DNA of 64,000 bases from Alphaproteobacteria bacterium (GCA_017307275.1 JAFKFK010000022.1:98705-162704), one strand, 5' to 3'. Shown: positions 1 to 11,890, numbered from the stretch's first letter. A program made the numbers and translations. The notes: a model not told the origin generated them from the letters alone.

Positions 1-103
1 CGATCCTTGGGATCTGGCGCTATGGCAGCGCCGTCACAAGCGGCCGTTCGTTAACTGGCTGCGCAAGGCACTCAACGAGCGCTTGGGGTATTCCACGCCG
101 TAA
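1..103 (+). CDS. C-terminal end of an unidentified protein (partial)
   Basis: Reading frame 2 is open from the window edge to a TAA at 101-103 and encodes about 33 residues ending in NERLGYSTP. The residue mix (Trp, Arg, Leu, few rare codons) looks like real coding sequence, but there is too little to name a family. Its end overlaps by 32 bases the end of the convergent carboxypeptidase gene. It could also be a chance open frame. Confidence 0.4.
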   Translation, partial: DPWDLALWQRRHKRPFVNWLRKALNERLGYSTP

Positions 104-1532
104 TCTGCAAAGCCGAGCAGTAGATCTTCTTCTTCTCGAGCTGCTTGCAGCCGTCGACCGCCTGGTCCTGCGAAAGGTTGGCGAGCCGCGCACGATGGAA
201 AGTGCGGTTCGCCATCTGGACTTCATCGACCATAGCGGAGGCCGACTTGGCCGAGGCGGGGAGCTGTGACGTGGCGCGCGTCAGGGCGAGCTGGGCAGCC
301 TGCGGATCGTTGAACGAACCAACTTGAATCACCCAGCTTCCCAGCGCCGGCGTATCGCTGGGCGCAGGAACTGCGGCGGTCGCAGGCACGGTCGTAGGAG
401 TTGCCGGTGCCGGGGCGACGAAGCCCGCGTACTTCGGCGTGACGGTCGGCTTCTGCTGGGTCGTTGCGTCGACCTTGGCGACAGCGGCCGGCGGGCGATA
501 GGCCTCGGCGAAGCTCGCGCCCGGATCGAACTGGGCCGCGGTATAGCGAGCCGACGGCGGCTTGCGCTGGGCCGTCCAGGCCGAGAGCTGCATGGACTGG
601 GCCATGGCGAAGCCGCGATCCATCAGCGCCGCCATCTGCCGGTCGCGCTGGCTGGCGCTGTCGCCGCCCATGACCACGCCGATCAGCCGGCGGTTGTCGC
701 GCATCGCGGACATCACGAGGTTAAAGCCCGAGGCGTTGGTGTAACCGGTCTTGAGACCGTCGGCGCCATCGTAGTTGCCGAGCATGCGGTTGTGGTTCGT
801 GAGCGTACGGTTGCGGTAGGCGTAGCTCTGTACCGAGAAGATCCCGTAGTAGTGGGGATAGTCGCGCAGCAATGCGTTGGCGAGCTTGGTGAGATCGCGA
901 GCCGTCGTCACCTGCTCGCGGTTGGGCAGGCCCGAGGCGTTGCGGAATACTGTCGAGCTCATGCCGAGCTGACGCGCTTTCTGCGTCATGGCGCGGGCGA
1001 AGGCTTCTTCGCTGCCTGCCATGCCCTCGGCCAGAAGGACGGCGGCGTCGTTGGCCGAACGGGTCACCAGAGCCATCACTGCGTCGCGCACGTTGACCGT
1101 GCCGCCCGGTGTCATGCCCATCTTGGTCGGCGGCGCATTCAGCGCATTCACCGACACCGGCAGCGAATCCCCCAACGACAACCGGCCCGAGTCGAGGGCC
1201 GAGAAGGTGAGGTAAATGGTCATCATCTTGGTGAGCGAAGCGGGGTAGCGAAGTTCGTCCGCCCGGTCGGCAGCTAGCTCGCGGCCGCTCTGGGCATCGA
1301 CGATCAGATAGGCGTCGCGTCCGCTCACCGCAGGATTAGGCACCCAGGACGAGGCGGCTGGCGCCACACGGCTTGCCTTGGAGCGGGCCTTGGCCTTGGC
1401 CGGTGAACCAGCCCGTTTCACCGACGTCGTCTGTGCATCGACGGGCAGCGGCGCCACGGTGACGCCGACAAATATTACACCTACGGCTAGCCAGGAAAGG
1501 CTGACCGCGATTCGCCTGAAGGGGAAGGTCAT
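72..1532 (-). CDS. D-alanyl-D-alanine carboxypeptidase (PBP5/6 type) with C-terminal SPOR domain
   Basis: A 486-residue periplasmic penicillin-binding protein that trims the terminal D-Ala from peptidoglycan pentapeptides. An N-terminal hydrophobic signal covers roughly residues 8-34. The three peptidase S11 motifs are present: SLTK at 99-102 (nucleophile Ser99), SAN at 159-161 and KTG at 261-263. A Pro/Ala-rich linker (about 320-395) leads to a SPOR domain beginning near GSWVIQVGSF (about 396), which in this family binds denuded glycan at the division site. The PBP5 C-terminal amphipathic anchor is replaced by SPOR, a common alphaproteobacterial arrangement. It is transcribed divergently from the secreted protein at 1694. 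Confidence 0.93.
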   Translation of the reverse strand: MTFPFRRIAVSLSWLAVGVIFVGVTVAPLPVDAQTTSVKRAGSPAKAKARSKASRVAPAASSWVPNPAVSGRDAYLIVDAQSGRELAADRADELRYPASLTKMMTIYLTFSALDSGRLSLGDSLPVSVNALNAPPTKMGMTPGGTVNVRDAVMALVTRSANDAAVLLAEGMAGSEEAFARAMTQKARQLGMSSTVFRNASGLPNREQVTTARDLTKLANALLRDYPHYYGIFSVQSYAYRNRTLTNHNRMLGNYDGADGLKTGYTNASGFNLVMSAMRDNRRLIGVVMGGDSASQRDRQMAALMDRGFAMAQSMQLSAWTAQRKPPSARYTAAQFDPGASFAEAYRPPAAVAKVDATTQQKPTVTPKYAGFVAPAPATPTTVPATAAVPAPSDTPALGSWVIQVGSFNDPQAAQLALTRATSQLPASAKSASAMVDEVQMANRTFHRARLANLSQDQAVDGCKQLEKKKIYCSALQITAWNTPSAR

Positions 1533-1693
1533 CGCGAATATGCCATACGCTTAAATCGGATTCTTGTGCCCAGCCAATAGCTTATAGGCAATTGTTGTAA
1601 GATTACTAAAGATCATGCGGTTATGCAACGTTCCAGCCGCCGCCGTAGTGCCAAAGTTGGCCCAGAAAGTGCGGGTCCCCATAGGAGGCAGCG

Positions 1694-2413
1694 ATGAAGG
1701 CTTTTTTTGTAGCGTTGACGACGCTGGCCGTTGCCGCGGCCTTGCCAGCCTGGGCGCAACGCGCGGATCGCAATGTCGACAAGCCCATCGTCCGCAGCTT
1801 CCACTGGTTCGACTACGTCGCCGCCAAGGATATCCGCCAGGATTGCACACCGACTGGCCGTAGCCGGCTGCGGCTGATCTATAATGCGCTGTGGGAAGAG
1901 CAGGTTCGCGCCTACGAGGTCTTCCTGCAGCCGGACGGGACGGCGGGCTTCGACATCGGCGTGCTGACCGGGCAGGGCACCGTGACCACGGGCATCACGA
2001 ACATGTTGCTGTCGAACCCGTCGGATATCTTCGGCCCCTGGAGCATGAAGCGTGGCCAGCGCCTGCTGAACGCGGGCGAAACCCGTGAACTTCTCGGCCT
2101 GCTCGACGCCAGCCGCGGGTTTGGGCCGCCGCCCGACGGACTTCGGCTGCCGGACAACGATTTCTGGTGGACGGTCGCTTCCTGTCGCAACGGCGTATGG
2201 GGTTTTCAGGCTTACCACTATCCCACCGATGGCTTCGCGAATGTGAAATTCTCGGCCAAGCTCTTCTCGTGGGACAATGTGCCGGTCCCTGTGAATCCGC
2301 CACGCAAACTTGAACCTGCCGAGCTGCGGCGCGACTGGAATGCGCCCATCGAGCGGGCTCGGGCAGACCGCTGGATGCTGGTGGTGGGGAAGGATGGTTT
2401 GCGGCCGAGGTAG
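1694..2413 (+). CDS. secreted protein of unknown function
   Basis: A 239-residue protein with a clear signal peptide (MKAFFVALTTLAVAAALPAWAQ, cleavage after about residue 21). A strong AGGAGG ribosome site at 1683-1688 fixes the ATG. The mature part is Trp- and aromatic-rich, with no further membrane segment. Two Cys (in RQDCTPTG and VASCRNGVWGF) could form a disulfide. I do not recognise the family. It stands between the divergent carboxypeptidase and clpS and shares no obvious operon with either. Confidence 0.8.
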   Translation: MKAFFVALTTLAVAAALPAWAQRADRNVDKPIVRSFHWFDYVAAKDIRQDCTPTGRSRLRLIYNALWEEQVRAYEVFLQPDGTAGFDIGVLTGQGTVTTGITNMLLSNPSDIFGPWSMKRGQRLLNAGETRELLGLLDASRGFGPPPDGLRLPDNDFWWTVASCRNGVWGFQAYHYPTDGFANVKFSAKLFSWDNVPVPVNPPRKLEPAELRRDWNAPIERARADRWMLVVGKDGLRPR

Positions 2414-2434
2414 CGGAATCGCTAGCACTGCCTA

Positions 2435-2440
2435 TATAAT
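2435..2440 (+). promoter_or_regulatory. candidate -10 element for clpS-clpA
   Basis: A perfect TATAAT stands 36 bases before the ATG chosen for clpS, in the 63-base gap after the secreted-protein gene. No good -35 hexamer is seen at 17 bases, so this rests on the -10 match alone. Confidence 0.35.
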
Positions 2441-2476
2441 TCCTGTGTGGCTTAGACTTGGAGTTTGATCAGAACG

Positions 2477-2881
2477 ATGGACTTTGTGCGTAGTGCAGGC
2501 GAATGGCGGTTGGGCGGCCCGAACGAGCCTCCCGGTGGGCCGCCGCAGCAGCCGCCGCGCCGTGACGACGGGCAAGGTGGTGATGACGGTCGCACCGGAG
2601 CCCTGACGCTCACCCGGACGCGCACCAAGAAGCCGTCGATGTACAAGGTGTTGATGCTGAACGACGACTACACGCCAATGGAGTTCGTCGTCGACGTTCT
2701 GCAGAACATCTTTCAGAAGAATCGCGAAGAAGCCACGCAGATCATGCTTCACGTCCATCAGAAGGGTGTGGGCGTGTGCGGTGTCTATACCTACGAGATC
2801 GCCGAGACCAAGGTGACTCAGACGGTGGATTACGCCCGCAAGAATCAGCACCCTCTCCAGTGCACGTTGGAGAAAGAGTAG
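2477..2881 (+). CDS. clpS: ATP-dependent Clp protease adaptor ClpS
   Basis: ClpS binds N-terminal destabilising residues (N-degrons) and delivers substrates to ClpAP. The conserved core starts at [18 protein letters not shown], including the [10 protein letters not shown] segment that lines the N-degron pocket, followed by [21 protein letters not shown]. The N-terminal 50 residues are Gly/Pro/Arg-rich and likely disordered. I use ATG 2477; a TTG at 2465 is in frame but sits directly against the GGAG at 2460-2463. It lies 39 bases before clpA, the usual clpS-clpA operon, and aat occurs later in the window. Confidence 0.96.
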   Translation: MDFVRSAGEWRLGGPNEPPGGPPQQPPRRDDGQGGDDGRTGALTLTRTRTKKPSMYKVLMLNDDYTPMEFVVDVLQNIFQKNREEATQIMLHVHQKGVGVCGVYTYEIAETKVTQTVDYARKNQHPLQCTLEKE

Positions 2882-2920
2882 CAACCGGAGAGTAGTTCGT
2901 TTTTCTGCCGAGGTGGTTCG

Positions 2921-5244
<2,324 letters not shown>

Positions 5245-5248
<4 letters not shown>

Positions 5249-5418
5249 ACGCTTTTCGGCCTCTCTGGATCGCCCTCCGCGCCGCGGTGCTCGCCACCGC
5301 GGTGTTCTGGGTGGCATTGTTCCTCGTCGACAAGATCGGCTGGCAGGCGCCGCTCGGGCTCACCGAGCAGCTGCTGTTTTTCGTGATCTTCTTCATCGGG
5401 GTGCTGATGACCAAGTAG
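5245..5418 (+). CDS. 57-residue membrane protein, translationally coupled to clpA
   Basis: The frame begins with GTG at 5245 and overlaps the clpA stop as GTGA, then runs to TAG at 5416-5418. The product has two hydrophobic stretches (WIALRAAVLATAVFWVALFLV and QLLFFVIFFIGVLM) joined by a short polar loop, so it is probably a two-pass inner-membrane protein. The 4-base overlap argues for coupling to clpA. I do not recognise the family, and its length is below common gene-calling cut-offs. Confidence 0.6.
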
Positions 5419-5422
5419 GTCG

Positions 5423-6601
5423 TCAGCCCTCGTTTTCCTTCCTGAACGGCGAATACTGCATCAGACCTTCGATCTCCTGCTCGACGGCAGGACGCTCGCG
5501 CTTGAGGTAATCGTCGATGGCACGGCGGAAACCGGGATCGACGATCCAGTGGGCGGAGTAGGTTGGCACCGGCATGTAGCCGCGCTGGATCTTGTGATCG
5601 CCCTGGGCGCCGGCCTCGACGCGGGTGAGGCCATGGGCGATCGCATAGTCGATGGCCTGGTAGTAGCAGGCCTCGAAGTGCAGGAAGGCGTGGCTTTCGA
5701 GGCAGCCCCAGTAGCGACCGTAGAGTGTGTCGTCGCCCTTGAGATTGAGGGCGCCGCCGACCGGCCGGCCGTCGGCCTCGGCCATCACCAGCACGACCTT
5801 GTCGGCCATGGTGCTGCCGAGGATGTCGAAGAAGGCGCGCGTGAGGTAGGGCGATCCCCATTTGCGGCCGCCGGTATCCATGTAGAAGGCGAAGAAGGCA
5901 TCCCAGTGCTCGGGGCCTATCTCGTCGCCGCAAAGTGCGCGCACCGTCAGTCCCTCGCGGCGCACCGACTCACGCTCCTTGCGGATTGCCTTCCGCTTGC
6001 GTGAGGCCAGCGCGCCCAGAAAGTCGTCGAAGGTACGGTAGCCGTTGTTATGCCAGTGATATTGCTGGCCGAGCCTCAGCAGCCAGCCGCGCGCGCCGAA
6101 ACGCTTCCAGTCGGCTTCGGTGCAGAAGGTGGCATGGACGGAGCTGATATTGTTGTCGCCGGCGACCGTCGTCAGCATGTCGATCATCGCGTCGCGCACG
6201 GCCTCGGCGTAGGGGCCGGGGCGGGCGAAGAGGCGGGGACCGGGTACCGGCGTGAAGGGCACAGCGACCTGCAGCTTCGGATAGTAGCGACCGCCGGCTC
6301 GCTCGAAAGCCTGCGCCCAGCCATGGTCGAACACGTACTCGCCCTGGGAATGGCCCTTCACGTAGAGCGGCGCCGCACCCTGCAGGGTTCCGTCCGCAGC
6401 CTCGGCCAGGAGATATTGCGGCTGCCAGCCGGTGCGTCGCCCGACCGACTTGGAATCCTCGAGCGCCTTCAGGAACCTGTAACTGAGAAAGGGGTTGCCG
6501 GCCGAGCCCGGCGCCAGCGCGCAGGCGTCCCACTGGGCGGCATCGACAGCGGCCAGCGAGTCGACGATGCGCAGGCCAACGGTCGGGGTGTCATCCGGCA
6601 T
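5423..6601 (-). CDS. FemAB-like GNAT-fold acyltransferase (DUF482/peptidogalycan biosynthesis family)
   Basis: A 392-residue protein with the pattern of the DUF482/FemAB-like family: an N-terminal region NPFLSYRFLKALEDSKSVGRRTGWQPQYLL, the middle block YYPKLQVAVPFTPVPGPRL, and a C-terminal GNAT-like part with GALNLKGDDTLYGRYWGC, HFEACYYQAIDYAI and RVEAGAQGDHKIQRGYMP. Members are predicted acyl- or aminoacyl-transferases; substrates are unknown. It ends 4 bases after the small gene at 5245-5418 on the opposite strand, and there is no obvious operon. Confidence 0.87.
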   Translation of the reverse strand: MPDDTPTVGLRIVDSLAAVDAAQWDACALAPGSAGNPFLSYRFLKALEDSKSVGRRTGWQPQYLLAEAADGTLQGAAPLYVKGHSQGEYVFDHGWAQAFERAGGRYYPKLQVAVPFTPVPGPRLFARPGPYAEAVRDAMIDMLTTVAGDNNISSVHATFCTEADWKRFGARGWLLRLGQQYHWHNNGYRTFDDFLGALASRKRKAIRKERESVRREGLTVRALCGDEIGPEHWDAFFAFYMDTGGRKWGSPYLTRAFFDILGSTMADKVVLVMAEADGRPVGGALNLKGDDTLYGRYWGCLESHAFLHFEACYYQAIDYAIAHGLTRVEAGAQGDHKIQRGYMPVPTYSAHWIVDPGFRRAIDDYLKRERPAVEQEIEGLMQYSPFRKENEG

Positions 6602-6656
6602 GCCTGCAGCATAGCGTGAATCGTGCCAGGAAAAGGGCGAAGAGAGTCCGCGGTTT

Positions 6657-9600
6657 TTACTCGGCTGGCTTGTGCTGGCGGGCCATCTCGTCGGCAGACC
6701 GGCTGAAACGCCGGGTTGCCCACAGGCCGAGCCGGTCGATGTAGACCAGCACCACGGGCACGACGACCAGCGTGAGCAGGGTCGAACTGATCAGGCCGCC
6801 GATCACCGCATGCGCCATCGGCGCACGCTGCGTGGCACCTTCGCCCAGGCCCAGCGCCAGCGGCATCATGCCGAACACCATCGCGAGGGTGGTCATCAGG
6901 ATGGGACGTAGGCGAATGGTGCCGGCTTCGAGCAACGCCTCGTCGACAGGCGCGCCGCGCGCCCGCGCTTGATTGAAGAAGTCGACCAGCAGGATGGCGT
7001 TCTTGGTGACGAGGCCCATCAGCATGATGAAGCCGATGGCCGAGAAGATGTTGAGCGTCGTGCCGGCGATCAACAGGCCCAGGAACACGCCGATCAGCGA
7101 CATCGGCAGCGACATCATGATGGCGATGGGCTGCAGGAAGCTGCCGAACTGCGAGGCGAGGATCAGGTAGATGAGGATGACGGCGAGCAACAGCGCCTGA
7201 CCGGCATAGGCGGCGCTTTCGGCCATGTCCTTGGTCGAACCGCCGAAGACGAAGCGATAGCCCGGCGGCAGCTTGGTGTCGGCCAGGATCTTCTGCAGGT
7301 CGGCCGAGGCCTCGCCGGTGGAGCGACCGAAGACGTTGGCGGTGATCCAGACTTCGCGGTTGAGATCGCGGCGGTTGATCTGCGAAGCGCCGACATCGTT
7401 CACGACGTCGGCGATCTGGGCGATATGGACCATGCGCGGTAGCCCGTTGGGCTCGGTGCCGGCGGTGAACCAGATGCGCTGCAGGTCGGCAATGCCCGTC
7501 CGGTCATCGAGGGGCAGGCGGACCATGACGAGGTAATTCTCGCCGTCGGGCGCACGCCACAGGCTGGTCTCGTCGCCAGCAAAGAGGGCGCGCAACGACT
7601 GAGCGACGGCGGCCGAGCCGAGGCCGAGGTCGGAGGCGGCGTCGCGGCGCAGGCGCACCGACAGGACGGGCTTGGCCGCCTTCAGATTTCGGTCGAGGTC
7701 GACGACACCGGGGATCGCCGCGGCGCGCTTCATGACGTCCTGCGAGAGCTGGTCGAGCACGGCAGTGTCGGGCCCCTGCAGGGAGAGCTGCAGGTCCTTC
7801 TGCACGCCGCCGCCCGGACCGCCCGGAATATTGATCGAGGTCAGGATGCCGGGGATCTGGGCGAGGCGTTCGCGGATCGGCTGGGCGAGCTGGCTCGGCG
7901 AGCGCTTACGCTCCTTCAGCGGCTTCAGCTTGAGGTAGAGGCTGCCCTGGTTCTTGCCGTTGGCGTAGCCGGTGTTGACGGCGCCGTAGGTGTACTCGAT
8001 CTCGGGGAACTCGCGTAGGGCGGCATCGACCTGGCGCAACTTGGCTTCGGTGTATTCCAGCGACGAGCCAACCGGCGTCTCGATGCTGATTACCTGCTCG
8101 CCGAGGTCGGCCTGCGGCACGAATTCGAAGCCGATGTACTTCGGCAGGGCGAAGCTGCCCAGGAACGTGACCAGCGCGATCAGCAGGGTCGTCTTGGGCC
8201 AGCGCAGCGACCAGCCGAGCACGCCGCGATAGAAGCGGTTGGCGTGGTCCTGGGTGCCGTTGACGATGCGGGCGAACCGGCCGTTGCCGTGGGCCTGCGG
8301 GTCGTACCAGACCGACGACAGCATCGGGTCGAGGGTGAAGGACACGAACAGCGAGATCAGCACCGCCGCCGAGACCATGACGCCGAACTGGAAGAAGAAG
8401 CGGCCGATGATGCCGCCCATGAAGGCGACGGGCAGGAACACCGCAACAATGCAGAAGGTCGTGGCCAGGACGGCGAGGCCGATCTCGTTGGTGCCGTCGA
8501 TGGCGGCCTGGCGGTGTGTCTTGCCGAAGCCGATGTGGCGCATGATGTTTTCGCGCACCACGATGGCGTCGTCGATCAGGATACCGATGGCGAGGCTGAG
8601 CGCCATCAGGGTGAGCACGTTCAGGGTGAAGCCGAAGGCGGCCATCACCATGAACGCGCCAAAGACGGAAATCGGCAGTGCAAGGCCGGTGATGACCGTG
8701 CTGCGCCAGGAATGCAGGAACAGGAAGACGATGGCGATGGTGAGCAGGCCACCCTCGACCATCGTCTGCTGCACGTTGTCGACCGAATTCTGGATGCCGC
8801 GCGAGCTGTCGCGGACGATCTCCAGCTTGACGTCGGGCGGCAGCGACGATTGCAGCTCGGCGATGGCGCGGCGAACGCCGCGGGCCACTTCGATCGTGTT
8901 CGAGCCCTGCGTCTTCACGATGTCGATGGCGAGCGCGCGCTCGCCGTTCAGGGTCGCGACGTTCTCGAGTTCCTGCTGGCCGTCGACGACGTTGGCGACC
9001 TGCCGGAGATAGACCGGGGCAGGGCCGCGGCGGGCCACGATCAGGTCGGCAAATTCGCCCGGTTCGGCCATGCGGCCGGTGACTTCGACAAGGCGGTCAT
9101 TGTTGCCACGCTGGACGTTGCCGGCCGGGAAGTTCTGATTCTCGTCCTTCACCGCCCGCATGATGTCGTTCACGCCGACGCGCAGGGCGTGCATGCGGCC
9201 GGGATCGAGCTCGATGTTGATCTGGCGCTTCACCCCGCCGGCGATGGTGGCGCGGCCGACGTCGCGCACCGTCTGCAAGCGCTTGATGATGAGCTGGTCG
9301 GCCAGTGTGGTGAGATCGCGCGGATATCGGAGCGCACGGCAATCGAGACGATCGGCTGATCGTCCGGATTGAAGCGCTGGATCAGCGGTTCCTTGATCTC
9401 CGGCCGGAAGCCCGCGCGGACCTGCTGCACCTTCTCGCGCACGTCCTGCATGGCGACGGCCGACGGCACCGAGAGTTCGAACTCGGCGATGACGAAGGAC
9501 TTGCCCTCCAGCGAGCGCGAATACAGGACCTTGATGCCGGCAATGGCGTTGACCGATTCTTCGATCTTGCGGCTGATTTCCGTCTCGACCGTTTCCGGCG

Positions 9601-9763
9601 AGGCGCCGGGATAGTCGGTGGTCACGACGACGACCGGAAAGTCGACGTTCGGGAACTGGTCGATGCCGAGCTGCCGGTAGGAGAACAGGCCCATGACCAG
9701 CAACGCCACCATCATCATGGTGGCGAAGACCGGGTTGTCGACGGCGATCTGGGTGAGCTTCAT
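6657..9763 (-). pseudogene. HAE1-family RND efflux permease interrupted by a frameshift
   Basis: Two overlapping frames together make one RND inner-membrane pump of about 1,035 residues. The first, from ATG 9763, carries TM1 and the start of the first porter domain up to PIVSIAVRSD. The second continues from DLTTLADQLIIKRLQ through the remaining domains, with the TM4 motif ILIDDAIVVRENIMRH and its proton-relay Asp pair. The switch lies at about 9317-9330: one base is missing relative to a continuous frame. Everything else looks intact, so it is either a very recent inactivation or an assembly error. The gene follows the membrane-fusion protein by 2 bases in a tetR-MFP-RND operon. Confidence 0.85.
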
Positions 9764-9765
9764 CG

Positions 9766-10917
9766 TCAGGGCCGCGGCGCGGCCTGACGGCCTTCGACGA
9801 GTTTGACCTTCTGTCCGGCGGTCAGGCCGGGCAGGGGCGCGGAGACGATCGTCATGCCCGCCTCAAGACCTTTGACTTCGACCAGCTCGCCGCGCGACCA
9901 GGTGCGGACGGCACCGACCGGCTTGCGCACCAGCTCGCCGTTCTCGACCGCCAGCACATAATCGCCCTGATCGTCCTTGCGCATCGCTGGAGCGGGCACC
10001 GCAAGGGCGTGGCTCTTCTCCTGGACCATCACCGAACCGGAGGCGAACAGGCCGCCGCGCAAGGCGTCGTGGCGGTCGGTAATCTCGACGTAGACCGGGA
10101 TCGATCGCGACCCGGCCTGGGTCGTCGGGCTGATGCGGGTGATCTTGCCGTCGAAGGTCCTGTCGCCGAAGCCTTCGAGCGTCACGGTCGCGACCTGACC
10201 CACCTTCATGGGCACCACGTCGGCGGCCGGCATCTGGGCCAGGATCTCGACGCGGCTGGTGTCGAGCAGGGCCACGATCCTGCCGTCGATCGGCAGCGAT
10301 TCGCCCTGGTTGGCGATGCGTTCGCCGACCACACCGTCGAACGGCGCACGAACCTCCGCGTCGGCGAGATTCTTGCGGGCAACTTCGAGCTGCGCTTCGG
10401 CCACGGCGACCATCGAGGCGCGGTTCTCGGCCGTGGCGCGTGCCTGATCGGCGGCGGACTGCGAGACGATGTTGCGATTGGCCAGCGTTTCCTTGTCGTT
10501 GCGGTCGCGCGCGGTCCATCGCGCGTCGGCACGAGCGGCTTCCAGCGCCGACTGACGCTCGTTGACCTTGGCCTGCAGCTCGATCGTCTCGAAGCGGGCG
10601 ATGACCTGGCCCGCGGTAACGCGGTCGCCTTCGCGCACCATCACATCGGCAAGGCGCCCGGCGACACGGCTCTTCACGATCGTCTGGTCGATCGGCTGCG
10701 TCGTGCCCGTAAAACGGACCACATCGACGAGGCCGCGCGGCTTGATCGTATGGATCTCGGCCGGGATGAGTTCGAGTGGTCGATCTGCCTTCGCGGCTGC
10801 CACGTCCTTGGCCGTCGCGGCCGTAGTCTTACCGCTCTTCCAGGCAAAGGACGCACCGCCCAGCAGGACGACGGCGATGGCGATGCCGGCAAACAGCCAT
10901 TTCTGCTTGGTTTTCAT
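9766..10917 (-). CDS. RND efflux membrane-fusion (periplasmic adaptor) protein
   Basis: A 383-residue HlyD/AcrA-type adaptor that bridges an RND pump to an outer-membrane channel. An N-terminal membrane anchor lies at about residues 8-26. The split lipoyl domain is seen as VKSRVAGRLADVMVREGDRVTAGQVIARFE and VRAPFDGVVGERIANQGESL, flanking an alpha-helical hairpin rich in Ala, Glu and Arg. Beta-barrel and membrane-proximal domains follow. Its start overlaps the TetR stop as ATGA, and the RND gene begins 2 bases after its stop. No outer-membrane factor gene is adjacent. Confidence 0.95.
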   Translation of the reverse strand: MKTKQKWLFAGIAIAVVLLGGASFAWKSGKTTAATAKDVAAAKADRPLELIPAEIHTIKPRGLVDVVRFTGTTQPIDQTIVKSRVAGRLADVMVREGDRVTAGQVIARFETIELQAKVNERQSALEAARADARWTARDRNDKETLANRNIVSQSAADQARATAENRASMVAVAEAQLEVARKNLADAEVRAPFDGVVGERIANQGESLPIDGRIVALLDTSRVEILAQMPAADVVPMKVGQVATVTLEGFGDRTFDGKITRISPTTQAGSRSIPVYVEITDRHDALRGGLFASGSVMVQEKSHALAVPAPAMRKDDQGDYVLAVENGELVRKPVGAVRTWSRGELVEVKGLEAGMTIVSAPLPGLTAGQKVKLVEGRQAAPRP

Positions 10918-11570
10918 GGCCGCAGACCCTTGAGAACGAAATCGAGGTGGGCGTTGTAGTAGTCGTCGCTGTCGACGGGCTGGGGATCGAAAGGCGCGAG
11001 CGATCGCTTCCAGACCGAGAACATGGCGAGTGGCTGAACGATGATGATTGCCGTCATCTCGAGGTTGGGGAGAGGACGGAACTCGCCGCTCTCCACGCCG
11101 CGGCGCAAGGTGCGGACGAAGAGATCGTGGCTACGCCGGTCGAAGTGAGTGCAAAAGAAGCGGGCGACGTCGGGAAAATTGCCGGCCTCGGCGAGAATCA
11201 GCTTGATGACGCCGCCGGCCGGACTCTCTTCGAAGGTCCGGAAACCGCCCACGAGTTCGCGCAGCAGCTGCTCGCTCGTCCCCTCGAAGTGGTCGATCAT
11301 TTCGGTCGCCTCGGCGAGGGGGCCGCCGATCGCTTCGGTGATCACCGCCTTGAAGAGCTCTTCCTTGTTCTTGAAGTAGAGGTAGGGGAGGCCCTTGCTG
11401 ACCGACGCTGCCTTGGCGACGTCGTCCAGTTTGGTGGCGGCAAAGCCGCGAGTGACGAACAGATCCAGCGCCGCCCGGGCAATTTCGCCGGTGCGATCTT
11501 GCGGTCGTCGGGTTCGCGCCGGCATATCGCTGGTATCCGAGGCGATATTGACTGACTGTTCAGTACCCAT
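10914..11570 (-). CDS. TetR-family transcriptional regulator of the RND operon
   Basis: A 218-residue repressor with an N-terminal TetR helix-turn-helix (IARAALDLFVTRGFAATKLDDVAKAASVSKGLPYLYFKNKEELFKAVI) and a ligand-binding domain with ESGEFRPLPN and a C-terminal helix bundle. It is the first gene of the tetR-MFP-RND operon and probably represses it in response to a pump substrate. A second in-frame ATG at 11525 (MPARTRRPQ) would leave the palindrome at 11551-11564 upstream of the gene instead of inside it and may be the true start. Neither start has a strong ribosome site. Confidence 0.88.
   Translation of the reverse strand: MGTEQSVNIASDTSDMPARTRRPQDRTGEIARAALDLFVTRGFAATKLDDVAKAASVSKGLPYLYFKNKEELFKAVITEAIGGPLAEATEMIDHFEGTSEQLLRELVGGFRTFEESPAGGVIKLILAEAGNFPDVARFFCTHFDRRSHDLFVRTLRRGVESGEFRPLPNLEMTAIIIVQPLAMFSVWKRSLAPFDPQPVDSDDYYNAHLDFVLKGLRP
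11551..11564. promoter_or_regulatory. candidate TetR operator
   Basis: ACTGA-N4-TCAGT, embedded in TTGACTGACTGTTCAGTA, resembles the TGACTGAC/TCAGT operators common before autoregulated TetR genes. It lies at the 5' end of the TetR gene: inside codons 3-7 if ATG 11570 is used, or 26 bases upstream if ATG 11525 is used. Confidence 0.45.
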
Positions 11571-11625
11571 GTTCCGCGATGTAGAGCGGAATCGAGCCGC
11601 CTTCTAGGCTGCCAGCAGGGCGCCT

Positions 11626-11662
11626 GAAAAGATAAAAGTCCGGCAGACCGAAGTCGCCGGAC
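11626..11662 (-). terminator. Rho-independent terminator for the minus-strand nrdJ/peptide transcript
   Basis: On the minus strand, arms GTCCGGC and GCCGGAC (11638-11662) enclose a small inner stem with a tetraloop. The tail is TTTTATCTTTTC (11637 down to 11626). No minus-strand gene end other than the 18-residue peptide gene (about 170 bases upstream) is near. Confidence 0.7.
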
Positions 11663-11738
11663 GCTTTAGCTAGTTTCCGCCTTTCCGCCCCGGCAAGCCA
11701 GGACGTCGGATCAGCTTATTGCTCGTCTTCTAGAGGTG

Positions 11739-11818
11739 GCTTCCGGTGGGGCCCCTTGAGGGGCGCCCACACGGAAGCCGAAAGGCGTTGGTTAGAGGGG
11801 CCAAAGTAAACTTTGGCC
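11739..11818 (-). other. two stem-loops in the 3' region of the Ala-Lys peptide transcript
   Basis: A perfect 8-bp stem with 4-base loop (GGCCAAAG-TAAA-CTTTGGCC, 11799-11818) is followed on the minus strand by a long imperfect hairpin (11739-11779; outer arms GGCTTCCG and CGGAAGCC). Neither has a T-tract, so they are not ordinary terminators. With the terminator at 11626-11662 they form a structured stretch of about 200 bases containing no gene. Confidence 0.5.
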
Positions 11819-11833
11819 TACGCCCTTTCCTAT

Positions 11834-11890
11834 TTACTGCTTCTTCTTCTTAGCAGCCTTCTTCTTAGCAGCCTTCTTCTTAGCAGCCAT
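11834..11890 (-). CDS. 18-residue lysine/alanine repeat peptide
   Basis: The minus strand encodes MAAKKKAAKKKAAKKKKQ, three AAKKK units, ending at TAA 11834-11836. GGAG at 11896-11899 lies 5 bases before the ATG, good ribosome-site spacing, which supports translation. The composition matches the tails of histone H1-like bacterial nucleoid proteins, but here it is a free-standing micro-protein. It sits 78 bases after nrdJ on the same strand. A nucleic-acid-binding role is inference from charge only. It could also be a leader peptide or part of a small RNA. Confidence 0.5.
   Translation of the reverse strand: MAAKKKAAKKKAAKKKKQ

Noticed and set aside
11834..11890. The AAKKK codon repeats as a simple tandem DNA repeat only
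   Set aside because: A spaced ribosome site, start and stop codons frame it exactly, so coding is at least as likely as a bare repeat.
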